29,860 bases of DNA from a virus. The notes below the pieces were generated by a model, which did no database searches, had not been told where the DNA came from, and saw only the letters and a program-made list of their open reading frames with translations. Positions 20,117 to 28,462 of the stretch are shown here, piece by piece (position 1 is the stretch's first letter; every line of letters begins with the position of its first letter). Made by a program: the position numbers and the translations under genes. Location: positions 1 to 29,860 of IMG/VR virus record IMGVR_UViG_3300011115_000323. One strand, given 5' to 3'.

Positions 20117-21721
20117 TTAGGCGAGTTTGGCTTCCAGAGCTTGAACCTTAGCAGCGAGTTCTTTGATGGCCGATACAAGTCGAGCTTCGGTCTTGCTCCA
20201 GCCGGTGACGGTCAGGAATCCGTTCTGTTCTCCGACAGCATCGGAATAGACTTCCTGCATTTCCTGAGCAACGAAACCAATCTGGTGGCCGGAGCCGTCT
20301 TTGTAATCGAACTCGACGGGACGCAGCGACAGGATGTTTGCAAGCTGAGAAGGAAGACAGAGGATATTTTCCTTCAGTCTGGAGTCGGAGTAAGAACCAA
20401 ACGCTGCTTGGCTCGCACCGTTTGCGTTGATTTGACCAGATCCTCCAGCGTTGTCGTTGATCGTGAATCGAACGAGGATCTGTGAGGTCGTTGAATTGTT
20501 ATCGAACTTACCAACAATCAAACCAGCTTGATTAACATCTCCGGTGATTCCCTGAAGCGCGAGCGAAGGATTTGCCGCGATTCCATTGCGAATAAAAACA
20601 CGCGAGCTGTTGGTGTTCGTAGTGGTTCCACAGAGCAAATTCCCACTCGCATCCAGCGTCATCTTTGCTGATCCGAATGAGATTACTCCGGTTGATGCAG
20701 CAGCACTGTACCAAGAATGAATGCCAGTTGAAGATTGCTCGTAAAGCAACGCTGCCGAGTTTGCGATATATGTAAAATTTCCGGCTGAGTCTTCGTAGAT
20801 ATTACGTCCAAGAGAAACAGATCCTGTGGTTGAAGCACTCGACCAGAAACATCCAACACCGCCAACTTGAAGAGCTTTTGCAGCAGAACGCCACGCACTC
20901 GGCGTAACTCCGATGCCGACGTTTGAGGAATTATCAATAGTAACAGCGCGGATTGATGGATTACCACCAAGTTCGACCGGATAAGACACTCCAGCAATTG
21001 CAGAACCAAGAGTCAGTGTTCCTGTAGAGTCATTGTAACGAATACGCTGAATAGTCGTGTTTCCGATGTTTCTAAAGTTAACGTCGGCAGTTGTTGAAGT
21101 AACCAAGCCGATTGTCTGAGAAACAAGCAGCTTGTCGTTCGCCGGACTCATCCCCACCCCCAGTCCGGTGGAGTTCAGGGTCATCCGAGTTCCGCCTGCG
21201 CCGTCGTACCATGTGAATAAACCGCTTGAAGCAATGCGGTACTGCTCCGCCATTGCATCAGCACCGTTGCCGCATTGGAACGACAGATAACCGACATCAG
21301 TGCCATTCAGCACACCGTCAATCTGCGCCACCTTTTCGTTAGTACCCGCTGATAGCCATTTGATAAAAGAGCCGTCTCCACCAGCACCAGCAGCGGTGCG
21401 CAACGAGATTCCAGAAGTGATGCCGCTGCCGCTTGCACGGAAAATGTCCAAGTCAGAAGTCGGACTCGCCGTCCCAATACCCACCCGATTGTTCGCGCTG
21501 TCCACCTTCAGCGTCGAGGTGTCCACCGTCAGGTCGCCGGTGATGGTGGCGGAGGCGAGGGTGGCGGATGGCGAGCAAGCGAGGATGTTGTTGATGCTGA
21601 TACGTTTAGTCGTACCAGATGCTGCCATCGACGTATCCGAGACATCGACCACCGGAAACATATCGTTTGCCGGATCAGCCGTTGTTAGGGCTGCAAGTGC
21701 TGTGATTTTAGAGTCTGCCAT
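20117..21721 (-). CDS. Tail fibre or spike with self-cleaving S74 chaperone domain
   Basis: A 534-residue fibre. The N-terminus (ITALAALTTADPANDMFPVV) and the many VGIGTASP / VGIGVTPS type repeats form a trimeric beta fibre. The last 90 residues (from Ser445, SDSRLKENI) are an intramolecular chaperone of peptidase family S74: the Ser/Lys dyad lies in S-D-S-R-L-K, and RPVEFDYKDGSGHQIGFVAQ is the typical core, ending in a coiled coil. The domain trimerises the fibre and then cuts itself off. It is placed in the head region rather than after the tail genes, so it could be a head or neck fibre. Confidence 0.88.
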   Translation of the reverse strand: MADSKITALAALTTADPANDMFPVVDVSDTSMAASGTTKRISINNILACSPSATLASATITGDLTVDTSTLKVDSANNRVGIGTASPTSDLDIFRASGSGITSGISLRTAAGAGGDGSFIKWLSAGTNEKVAQIDGVLNGTDVGYLSFQCGNGADAMAEQYRIASSGLFTWYDGAGGTRMTLNSTGLGVGMSPANDKLLVSQTIGLVTSTTADVNFRNIGNTTIQRIRYNDSTGTLTLGSAIAGVSYPVELGGNPSIRAVTIDNSSNVGIGVTPSAWRSAAKALQVGGVGCFWSSASTTGSVSLGRNIYEDSAGNFTYIANSAALLYEQSSTGIHSWYSAAASTGVISFGSAKMTLDASGNLLCGTTTNTNSSRVFIRNGIAANPSLALQGITGDVNQAGLIVGKFDNNSTTSQILVRFTINDNAGGSGQINANGASQAAFGSYSDSRLKENILCLPSQLANILSLRPVEFDYKDGSGHQIGFVAQEMQEVYSDAVGEQNGFLTVTGWSKTEARLVSAIKELAAKVQALEAKLA

Positions 21722-21724
21722 AAC

Positions 21725-21955
21725 TTAGTTAGATTGGATTGCGAGTTTAAAGAGGTCTTCCTGTTGGAGAAAACCAGCGTCTTCTCGCAACAGAGAATCG
21801 AAAGTGCCAAAGGTAATGACGATTTTTCCGGTGCCGTCTTCTTGCAGCACAAAAAACTCGTCCTCTTGCAGAACGTCTCGACGTAGCACCGGCGCATCAG
21901 TGCCTCCGGCTTGACCGGAGAACAACCGATTGAGTGCTATGCCGATTGATATCAT
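21725..21955 (-). CDS. Small LQED-repeat protein (76 aa)
   Basis: A 76-residue acidic protein made mostly of a short repeat: RRDVLQEDEFFVLQEDGTGK then IVITFGTFDSLLREDAGFLQ and QEDLFKL. The hydrophobic-Gln-Glu-Asp-x-x-hydrophobic beat suggests a small beta-solenoid or strand pair. The same motif occurs in the connector candidate at 17983-18438. It is coupled by TAATG to the preceding gene and is followed 4 nt later by the fibre gene. Role unknown; an adaptor between fibre and virion is a guess. Confidence 0.65.
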   Translation of the reverse strand: MISIGIALNRLFSGQAGGTDAPVLRRDVLQEDEFFVLQEDGTGKIVITFGTFDSLLREDAGFLQQEDLFKLAIQSN

Positions 21956-22215
21956 TAGGCTCGGGCGTTAAATGCTACGACAGAACCGGATGAGATCTGG
22001 AAGCCGGTGATGTTTCCAACCAGCGGGATGCCAGCAGGAATCGTCTTGGAGGTCCAAGTGCCAGCAATTCGATTGCCGGTGATGGACGTGAAGACAGTCG
22101 GCTCAATAGGGATGAGACCAGACCACGCGCCAGTCTGGGCTGCGGTAGTCGTGAACAGCTCAAAGCCTTCTCGGCCCATTGAATACTCAGTCGAAATGTC
22201 TGCTTGAACGGCCAT
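21955..22215 (-). CDS. Small virion protein candidate after the capsid (86 aa)
   Basis: An 86-residue beta-rich protein beginning MAVQADISTEYSMGREGFEL then TGAWSGLIPIEPTVFTSITG and ending in a strand. Small beta proteins after the capsid gene are often decoration or head-fibre proteins. I start it at 22215 because the frame upstream (to 22323) would read through the 22228-22286 hairpin and overlap the 58-codon gene; no Shine-Dalgarno site is seen before either start. Confidence 0.6.
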   Translation of the reverse strand: MAVQADISTEYSMGREGFELFTTTAAQTGAWSGLIPIEPTVFTSITGNRIAGTWTSKTIPAGIPLVGNITGFQISSGSVVAFNARA

Positions 22216-22227
22216 AAATTGTGTTTC

Positions 22228-22286
22228 GGTTAAAGGGAGGGTCACCAGCGTATCCAGCGACCCTCCCCAGTTTTGGTTGTTTAACC
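22228..22286 (-). promoter_or_regulatory. Long hairpin after the capsid genes
   Basis: On the minus-strand transcript GGGAGGGTC (22267-22259) pairs perfectly with GACCCTCCC (22243-22235), 15-nt loop. Directly continuing, GGTTAAA (22286-22280) pairs with TTTAACC (22234-22228) across a 12-nt one-sided bulge. The stop codon of the 58-residue gene is part of the outer stem. After it comes only a weak U-run, so it may be a leaky terminator that lowers transcription after the capsid gene, or an RNA-stabilising structure. It lies 12 nt before the ATG at 22215. Confidence 0.6.
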
Positions 22287-22457
22287 TTTGCGAATCTTCG
22301 GTGCTAAGGCTCCCTGTACCCACAGGATGAGCTTGCCTCCTTCGGGAACGGAAACAGTGTTGAAATTAGTGCGTTGGAGAGTCGCATCAATTTCGGGACC
22401 AGCCAGCAATTTAGTTTTGCCGGTCTTGTCCACTGCTATGGTAGTTGCAATGCGCAT
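22281..22457 (-). CDS. Small protein next to the capsid gene (58 aa)
   Basis: A 58-codon gene 11 nt after the capsid stop. The protein (MRIATTIAVDKTGKTKLLAG and on, with VSVPEGGKLILWVQGALAPK) is basic and beta-rich. I do not recognise it; by position it may be a small decoration or cement protein made at high level from the capsid message. The hairpin at 22228-22286 contains its stop codon. Coding quality is supported by in-frame codon use and by the tight fit in the gap. Confidence 0.6.
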   Translation of the reverse strand: MRIATTIAVDKTGKTKLLAGPEIDATLQRTNFNTVSVPEGGKLILWVQGALAPKIRKG

Positions 22458-22468
22458 ATCCTAAAGGA

Positions 22469-23623
22469 TTAAGCGGTGATCAACACTTCGGCTTGCGTAG
22501 TATCCGCAGCAGCCGCACCAAACATGATATCGTAAGACGCCATGTGAGCGCGGGTAGAACGGGAATACCACACAGAGAGCAACACAGACAGACCATTGCT
22601 CAGCTCAACAGTGCGCTGCTCAACGAACTCACCAGCGATCATGCCAACCGGCAAGCCGCTCGCAATTGCGATAGCGTCCTGACCGCAAACGAAGCCAGCA
22701 GTGTTAGCGATAGCACCAGTATAATCGTTCTGCTCCAAGATGTTCGCAAAGCCGAAATAGCCGTTGTTCAACGGACCATAACGCGAATCAGGGAACGGAT
22801 TAGTTCCAGCGGCAGCAGTCAACTGACCGGAGAACATCAAGCGAGCCAGATGTCCACCGTCCAACAGCAACAGCTTCTGTCGGTAATTCTTGGCAAGAGC
22901 CAAGATCGCAGGGAGGTCTGAGCTATCAAAGTTCGCAGCAGTACCAATGACAGTACCAGCACCAAACAGCGCGGCAGTCATCTGAGCCGTGACTTTCTTG
23001 GAGATACCAAGAGCGAAGATCTCGGCGGAACCCTGAGCCAAGTCGCTGATAGCAAAACCCTGATTCAGCTCCTGCTGAGTGACGGTAAAGCTCTTGGTGA
23101 TCTGATTAACAGTCACCGAGGTGGCAGCCAGCGTGGACTGGTTAGCCGCACCATCTTCAAAGTTGGTAGCGTTATCAACAGTCGCATCACCAGTCGTGAA
23201 CTTCTTAACTTGAACGGTAGCGCGGGGACGCAAGTTATCCAAACCAACGTTGCGAGTGAAGCCAGCGATCATCGCCAACTTAGTGGTAGCAACAGTGATA
23301 ACCGCATCAGCGAGATAATCGACAACCAATCCAGCCGCGAACGTGTTCGCATTCTGGGGAGCGATCATCGCGGACTGGCGGAGCAGCTCAGAGTGATTCT
23401 CGATCAAGAAACTCTTACGCTCAGCACCAGCGCGGAGAGACTTGTGCTTCTCCAAAAGCGGATTACCCAGATTCACGATCACGGGACGAACCGGATCAGG
23501 AGCGGGAGCGGCGGTAGGCGACTTAATGGAAGCCTCCAGCGCGGAGAGCTTAGCCATGATAGTAGCGAGATCAACGGAAGCGGCAGGAGCAGCCGCAGCC
23601 GTCACAGTAGTGGAATCGGACAT
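22469..23623 (-). other. Probable internal translation unit for free major capsid protein
   Basis: Starting from the ATG at 23623 the frame gives a 384-residue protein beginning MSDSTTVTAAAAPAASVDLA. The 17 nt before it (aacaacccgacacaaat) resemble the leader of the tail tube gene (aacaacccaacaac), the other high-copy virion protein. A full 714-residue fusion in every capsid subunit would be bulky, so separate expression, as with lambda C and Nu3, is expected. This is inference; protease cleavage near the linker is the alternative. Confidence 0.55.
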
Positions 23624-24613
23624 ATTTGTGTCGGGTTGTTGTGTTGGTTGCGACGTGGAGTCCACGCCATTTTTGCTGTTAGCGGTGTTGCTATTAGCAG
23701 AAAGCTTGTCAGACGGCTCTTCCGTCTGTTGGGTTTGAATGTACAGAGCGCGAAACCAATCGCGTCCGCTTGCACCGCCGTAGAGATTAGTTTCTACGTT
23801 TTGTGCGCTGTTTTCGGGATAGTCTAGAAAAGACTCATTATCTCCCCACCAATCGACGATTTTTTCAACAAGATCATCGTCTGGAATTTCTCCGTTAGCA
23901 ATTGGCTGAACTTGAGCGACTAGCTCTTGAGAAATTGTATCGGCACCATAACCATCAGCGAGTTGCTGTATGCCTTTATTGATAGCATCGCGCACAGATT
24001 GCGGAGCTTTAGGGCTAACAGCGCGAGGATGCCACTTAGCGGCCATTGCAAGCTGTTTGATGGGTTTGTCCACCAAGCCAAAAGCAAGAGCTTCAGCGGT
24101 AGTAAACCAAGTCTCAGCTTTCATCGCAGCGCGGATTGAATCAGCGGAGCGTCCAGTCTTCTTAGCATACACTCCAACCAACACTTGAGCGTGTTGATCC
24201 AAAGCATCAGCCATCTTACGCATATCCTCAGACGTACCAGAAGCCATCCCAGATGGATCGTGGATCATCATCAGAGCAGCGTCAGCCATCTCAACACGAT
24301 CACCAGCAAGAGCGATAATCGAAGCAATTGAAGCCGCAATACCAACAACGCGAGTCGTCACCGGAGCTTTGCGACCGCGCAACTGGTTGTAAATGCTGAG
24401 ACCATCCCATACGTTACCACCGGGGGAGTTGATCTCTACAAGTAGAGGACCGTTTCCAGCTTCAACGAGAACGTCGGAAAACTGCTTTGCAGATAGACCG
24501 CTACCTCCAAACCAGTCTTCACCAATCTGGTCAAATATCTGAATGGTCGCAGTCTCGCTCGCAGCATTTGCAGGAGCGTAATAAAGCCAATCGTTTTTCT
24601 TAATGAAGCTCAT
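22469..24613 (-). CDS. ClpP-like prohead protease fused to HK97-fold major capsid protein
   Basis: One 714-residue frame with two functions. Residues about 1-200 are an S14/ClpP-type head maturation protease: INSPGGNVWDGLSIYNQLRG, nucleophile Ser95 in GIAASIASIIALAGDRV, His118 in MMIHDPSG, and TWFTTAEALAFGLVDKP. Residues about 200-330 are a linker ending in a Ser/Asn/Gln-rich stretch. From Met331 to the end is a capsid protein with a short helical delta-like region (DLATIMAKLSALEASIKS) and HK97-fold body (DNLRPRATVQVKKFTTG, KVTAQMTAALFGAG). Met331 (position 23623) has a good A/C-rich leader, so free capsid (384 residues, the size of HK97 gp5) is probably also made from an internal start. ATGA overlap with the portal gene. 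Confidence 0.87.
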   Translation of the reverse strand: MSFIKKNDWLYYAPANAASETATIQIFDQIGEDWFGGSGLSAKQFSDVLVEAGNGPLLVEINSPGGNVWDGLSIYNQLRGRKAPVTTRVVGIAASIASIIALAGDRVEMADAALMMIHDPSGMASGTSEDMRKMADALDQHAQVLVGVYAKKTGRSADSIRAAMKAETWFTTAEALAFGLVDKPIKQLAMAAKWHPRAVSPKAPQSVRDAINKGIQQLADGYGADTISQELVAQVQPIANGEIPDDDLVEKIVDWWGDNESFLDYPENSAQNVETNLYGGASGRDWFRALYIQTQQTEEPSDKLSANSNTANSKNGVDSTSQPTQQPDTNMSDSTTVTAAAAPAASVDLATIMAKLSALEASIKSPTAAPAPDPVRPVIVNLGNPLLEKHKSLRAGAERKSFLIENHSELLRQSAMIAPQNANTFAAGLVVDYLADAVITVATTKLAMIAGFTRNVGLDNLRPRATVQVKKFTTGDATVDNATNFEDGAANQSTLAATSVTVNQITKSFTVTQQELNQGFAISDLAQGSAEIFALGISKKVTAQMTAALFGAGTVIGTAANFDSSDLPAILALAKNYRQKLLLLDGGHLARLMFSGQLTAAAGTNPFPDSRYGPLNNGYFGFANILEQNDYTGAIANTAGFVCGQDAIAIASGLPVGMIAGEFVEQRTVELSNGLSVLLSVWYSRSTRAHMASYDIMFGAAAADTTQAEVLITA

Positions 24614-26178
24614 TCAGTTTTGGCTTTAGGTTTCCGAGTCTTCTTCACAGTAGCGGTAACAACATCGGCAGACACAATATCATTGGATGGAGTCTGTGAG
24701 TCTGGAGCAGCTACTGGAGACGGAGCGTTTTGGTTTTCTGCCGGTATGTCAATACCAGTAACCGGAGGATTGGCGGATTTCTCTTTCTGGATTGTAGATA
24801 TCTCAGAAACATCCAATCCATATTTGAGAGCCAGCTCGCGAACAAACAAAGCTTGCTGTGCTTTAGCTTCTAGCGAAGAACGCCAGTCGAGACCACGCGC
24901 ACCGTAAACCTCATCGTAGGTAACAATACCAGCCTCTAGTTCTGCCAATTGAGCCGCAGAATTACGGCCAACGTCAACATTAGGAGAGCGCGGAGCGGTA
25001 ATCGATACTTCGTACCAGTCGCTTGGAGCGTCATTGAGAGCAGGATCAGTCTTGATCGCGTACTCCATAACGTACTCGTAAATACGACGAGCCGCTGATG
25101 CCATGACTTGATGGCGAGACTTAAACCAGACCGCAGACATATCTAACGCACCGCGATAGACAGTTCCCTGCATCGACTCGGGATATACCAGAACGTAAGG
25201 AATACCAACGCCAGCACAGACCTTTTCGGTCAATTGCCGCCAATACTCCCGCATATTTACACCGGGACGCTCGGTAGCGAACTGTTCAAAACTGTCACCG
25301 TTCTTCATTACCTTCACGCCAGATCCAAAGACCTGTTCGTAGTAATTTTCAGCCGTATTTAAAGTTGTTCCAGCAGTACCAGCGCGGAGATTGCTAGCTT
25401 GTACCTCACCGGAAACCGTTTTAACGATTTGAGCGACAGAAGCTCCGAGTTTACACGCTTCCATCTCCAACTTTTGGAGATCATCAAGATCGTGAAGATC
25501 GTTGATAACCGCCGAGACAAAAGGGAGACCTCTAAGTTGACCGGGACGATTCGGCTCGTAAATGTGAACTACAGAGTCAGAGCCAATTGATCGAACGTCA
25601 GTTAGGTTTCCCTGAGTCTTTTCGTTACCGATAAAGTAAGAGATTGCGCGACCAGTACGAGGGTCAAAGCGGATACCGTCAAACACGGTTTCATCCCCCT
25701 GCATTCCGGTAGGAGTAGCGATAGATTGAGCCTCAATAAGCTGCAATCTAGGTTTCCCGCTGTCTCCTTTGGTCAACAACAAGAACGATTCACCATCGTA
25801 GAACCATCCCCGAGCCGCTTGGGACATTAGGGTTGAAAACGACTGGCGAGAACCGATATCGGGATAACGGCTCCAGATATCAAAAGACTTCTTAGCTTTG
25901 AGATTCCAAGCAGGATCGCTGGAAGCTGGCTGAACTGAAAAATTAGAGCCTACAGTGTAGGACTCAAACAGGTCTCCAAGTCTATTTAGAACAGCGTTGT
26001 TTTGCTCAAAAAAGCGAGACTTGCGAACGATAGCTTGACGAGTTGCGCTCGTAACATCAAACCGCGCGGAAGTGTACGAGGTATCAAGATACGAACGACG
26101 CAACGAGTTTCCGGCTCCTTCGTATTTGTTAACGGGAGCGGGAAACAGCTTATTTGCTATGGTTTGAAGTAGACCCAT
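24610..26178 (-). CDS. Portal protein, lambda B type
   Basis: A 522-residue portal of the lambda gpB (PF05136-like) family: a ring of twelve subunits at one capsid vertex through which DNA enters and leaves. Typical features seen are the early RRSYLDTSYTSARFDVTSAT, ARGWFYDGESFLLLTKGDSG in the stem-clip region, PRTGRAISYFIG, VVHIYEPNRPGQLRGLPFVS, and GVGIPYVLVYPESMQGTVYR followed by AVWFKSRHQVM. The length is normal for the family. A Lys/Pro-rich end (KKTRKPKAKTE) is probably disordered. The TAATG start overlaps the joining-protein candidate; the stop overlaps the capsid start by ATGA. Confidence 0.92.
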   Translation of the reverse strand: MGLLQTIANKLFPAPVNKYEGAGNSLRRSYLDTSYTSARFDVTSATRQAIVRKSRFFEQNNAVLNRLGDLFESYTVGSNFSVQPASSDPAWNLKAKKSFDIWSRYPDIGSRQSFSTLMSQAARGWFYDGESFLLLTKGDSGKPRLQLIEAQSIATPTGMQGDETVFDGIRFDPRTGRAISYFIGNEKTQGNLTDVRSIGSDSVVHIYEPNRPGQLRGLPFVSAVINDLHDLDDLQKLEMEACKLGASVAQIVKTVSGEVQASNLRAGTAGTTLNTAENYYEQVFGSGVKVMKNGDSFEQFATERPGVNMREYWRQLTEKVCAGVGIPYVLVYPESMQGTVYRGALDMSAVWFKSRHQVMASAARRIYEYVMEYAIKTDPALNDAPSDWYEVSITAPRSPNVDVGRNSAAQLAELEAGIVTYDEVYGARGLDWRSSLEAKAQQALFVRELALKYGLDVSEISTIQKEKSANPPVTGIDIPAENQNAPSPVAAPDSQTPSNDIVSADVVTATVKKTRKPKAKTE

Positions 26179-26579
26179 TAGCTCATCCGAGTTGTGGCTT
26201 CACGTCGGAATTGCGTGAAATCCCCATAATACCGAGTAGTTGAAACCAGAACGGCGGTCAACATCTTGTTGTAAATCTGGAGATCGGTGGGACTAGCAAT
26301 GCCATCTCCAGAAAGCAAAGTCACAGCGTAATCGTAATCCGTTAGCAGAGACTCCCACATTTCCAACATTTCAATTGGTGCGGCGGTCGCCTTACCGGGT
26401 TCAGCGAACTCAACGGAAACGTCAGAACTAGAAGTGCTGCGGACTACGTTACCGCTCTCCATCGAAGCAGCGGAGACCGTTAGCTTAGCGGTTAGTGCCT
26501 CAAGCAGTGTCAAAGCGGCTTTGCTCGCGTAAGTCGTACGCAAGTAACTCCGCTTAGTTGCAACCGTGTAAGTGAACAC
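26178..26579 (-). CDS. Small head-joining protein candidate (133 aa)
   Basis: A 133-residue protein between terminase large subunit and portal, the slot of lambda gpW-type head-tail joining proteins, but twice as long as gpW and without its visible pattern. N- and C-terminal thirds are helical (SKAALTLLEALTAKLTVSAA; LQIYNKMLTAVLVSTTRYYG), the middle is Ser/Val-rich. It starts with GTG, two bases from the foot of a perfect hairpin (26581-26606) and no ribosome site, so initiation may be controlled by that structure. Alternative: a nonstructural spacer protein. Confidence 0.6.
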   Translation of the reverse strand: MFTYTVATKRSYLRTTYASKAALTLLEALTAKLTVSAASMESGNVVRSTSSSDVSVEFAEPGKATAAPIEMLEMWESLLTDYDYAVTLLSGDGIASPTDLQIYNKMLTAVLVSTTRYYGDFTQFRREATTRMS

Positions 26580-26580
26580 T

Positions 26581-26606
26581 TCGGCGGACTATCAACAGAC
26601 CGCCGA
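26581..26606 (-). promoter_or_regulatory. Hairpin directly before the GTG start
   Basis: TCGGCGG (26606-26600) and CCGCCGA (26587-26581) on the minus strand form a perfect 7-bp stem with a 12-nt loop; one base separates it from the GTG start codon at 26579. It lies in the 32-nt gap after the terminase stop. It may stop ribosomes from reading into the start, or be a weak terminator or pausing site. Confidence 0.5.
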
Positions 26607-26611
26607 GTTTG

Positions 26612-28462
26612 TCAACCACTAGAATTTTCGGCGGTACTAGAACTCAGATCGTTCCACAGCATGACCATAGCCAACTGCATAATCTCACAATCGTGTAAAT
26701 GGTCCGGCCAACGAGTGTTTCTTTTAAACCACAAGTGTTTGATTCTACCGGATCGGCTGGCTGTTGGACGTAAAACGTGACTATCCAAATGCTTCCAGTA
26801 TGTGTCTGAATCGCTCGCAAATGCTCCTTCAGCGTCAAGCGGAGCGGGTAGACTACAAACGCTCCATTCGTGCTTCTCGCTTCCCTTACGGAGCCGCTGG
26901 AGAACTTCCCGCATATGTTCAGTGTCAAAAATCAGCAGCGGTTGAACAACCTCAGTCGTCATCGAGGTTGAGGTTGTTATTCCAAATGGATGGATCGAGC
27001 CGGTCTTAGACGTAAATCTTGCTCCAGCCTCACGGCCTTTCATTGGCATCCAACCGATCAACATAGGCTTGCGGAGACCTCCCTCCGGTGGGTAACGCAG
27101 ACCGCAGGGATAGTTGATAGGGCTGTTGCTTGTGGTCGCGTGAGCCGCACAAGCGTCGTAAACCGCTTGAGTGTTATAGCCGGAATCCACGCCAACATCC
27201 ATATCGTGTACCTTATAGTGGATCTGAATCCTACGCAGCGCGGCAAAGTCGTCTGCGTGACCGGCTCCAACTAATCGAGAGTTACCGTTGAGCCATTCGC
27301 GGCAGACCCACCAGAGGAACGGAGCGGCAGCTTGTACGTCTGCGGTGAGGTAGCGTCTTGCTTCTGGCATCTCAGCATCCGAGACAATCTCAACTCGGTC
27401 TTGTTGGGTCTCTTGGTTTTCCCACGGTTCTGCGAGCATCCCGTTGATGAATCCCTGCAACCCCATCATCGAGGATTTGGCTTCCAAGAATGCGACCGCG
27501 AGATTTCCCCAAGTACATTTGCGATCTGGGGAGTAAAGCGAAGACAGATGATAAGACCTCACGCTAGGAAGGCTGGCTTTATTTTCCGAGATCCACTTAC
27601 CGTGACGTAACCCCGCGACCTTCTGGCTGTCAGATATTTTCCCCTGACAGAGCTGACAGACGTAATGGGCGGTGGTACGGATGCGCTGCCAGTCGGGTCT
27701 GCCGTCTTCAAGTTTCTCGTTTTCCCAAGTGACTTGTCGCCACTCCAGCTTGATATGCTCGCGGCAATACGGGCAGGGAATGTAATACCGTCGCTGATCC
27801 CCACGCAGGTAACGCTGCCAGATTCGTCCCTCGGAGGTTGTGGGAGTAGAGGTAAAGAAAGCTTTGGAGCTAGAGAATGCTTTGAGTCGTTGCTCAGCGA
27901 GATCCAGAGCGTCGGCTTCTTTGGCTGTAGCGTCCGCGAATTTATCCACCTCATCCGCAACCAAGATTCTGACGGGACGGGACGCTAGATTTGCCGGTGA
28001 GTTGGAACCGACAAAGCTCAGAGTACAGCGGTCAAATTGCTGCTCAAGATTGGTAATCTGATCTTTGTCAGTCGGGAATCTTGCGACCATTGCCGGTGAG
28101 TCTTCCAGCATAGGAAGCCAACGGCTCTTACTGAACGACCGCGCTAAGTTCTCGGAAGGCATCAACCACAAAGCAGGAGACGGCTCCACGTCAACGGACC
28201 ACGCAAGACCAGCCATCAGCGTCGTTGTCTTACTGGTTTGAGATCCCCAACACAACGTGACTTCGGAGACCGCTGGATCTTTCCAGCACTCAAGCGGCTC
28301 TCGGCAATATGGACGCACCGCCGTGGAGAATGGACCGGGATGCTCTGTCTGTCGTTGGGATAGAGTAAGGTTGCGCTCTGCCCACTCGACTACTGACTGC
28401 CGTGGAGTCGGTCGCCATAATTGTCGTCTGAACTCTAGGATCTCGCGCTGTAAATCGGTCAT
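26612..28462 (-). CDS. Terminase large subunit, GpA family
   Basis: The 616-residue ATPase-nuclease that packages DNA and cuts concatemers. Seen are the GpA-type opening (WAERNLTLSQRQTEHPGPFS), an atypical Walker A GSQTSKTT at 73-80, Walker B ILVADEVDKF at 166-175 with Asp170-Glu171, motif III-like SKAFFTSTPTTSEG, a Cys-containing loop (CPYCREHIKLEWRQV, CQLCQGK) with two CxxC pairs, and the C-terminal nuclease with Asp at VDSGYNTQAVYDAC and WPDHLHDCEIMQLAMVMLW. GpA enzymes usually make cohesive ends, which agrees with the repeated ends of this window. TGATG overlap with the nuclease gene; length is normal. Confidence 0.95.
   Translation of the reverse strand: MTDLQREILEFRRQLWRPTPRQSVVEWAERNLTLSQRQTEHPGPFSTAVRPYCREPLECWKDPAVSEVTLCWGSQTSKTTTLMAGLAWSVDVEPSPALWLMPSENLARSFSKSRWLPMLEDSPAMVARFPTDKDQITNLEQQFDRCTLSFVGSNSPANLASRPVRILVADEVDKFADATAKEADALDLAEQRLKAFSSSKAFFTSTPTTSEGRIWQRYLRGDQRRYYIPCPYCREHIKLEWRQVTWENEKLEDGRPDWQRIRTTAHYVCQLCQGKISDSQKVAGLRHGKWISENKASLPSVRSYHLSSLYSPDRKCTWGNLAVAFLEAKSSMMGLQGFINGMLAEPWENQETQQDRVEIVSDAEMPEARRYLTADVQAAAPFLWWVCREWLNGNSRLVGAGHADDFAALRRIQIHYKVHDMDVGVDSGYNTQAVYDACAAHATTSNSPINYPCGLRYPPEGGLRKPMLIGWMPMKGREAGARFTSKTGSIHPFGITTSTSMTTEVVQPLLIFDTEHMREVLQRLRKGSEKHEWSVCSLPAPLDAEGAFASDSDTYWKHLDSHVLRPTASRSGRIKHLWFKRNTRWPDHLHDCEIMQLAMVMLWNDLSSSTAENSSG

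Noticed and set aside
23210-23827. A 205-codon plus-strand open frame
   Set aside because: Opposite the capsid gene; rich in Arg/Ser/Gly with no fold-like pattern, and no plus-strand gene is supported anywhere in the window.
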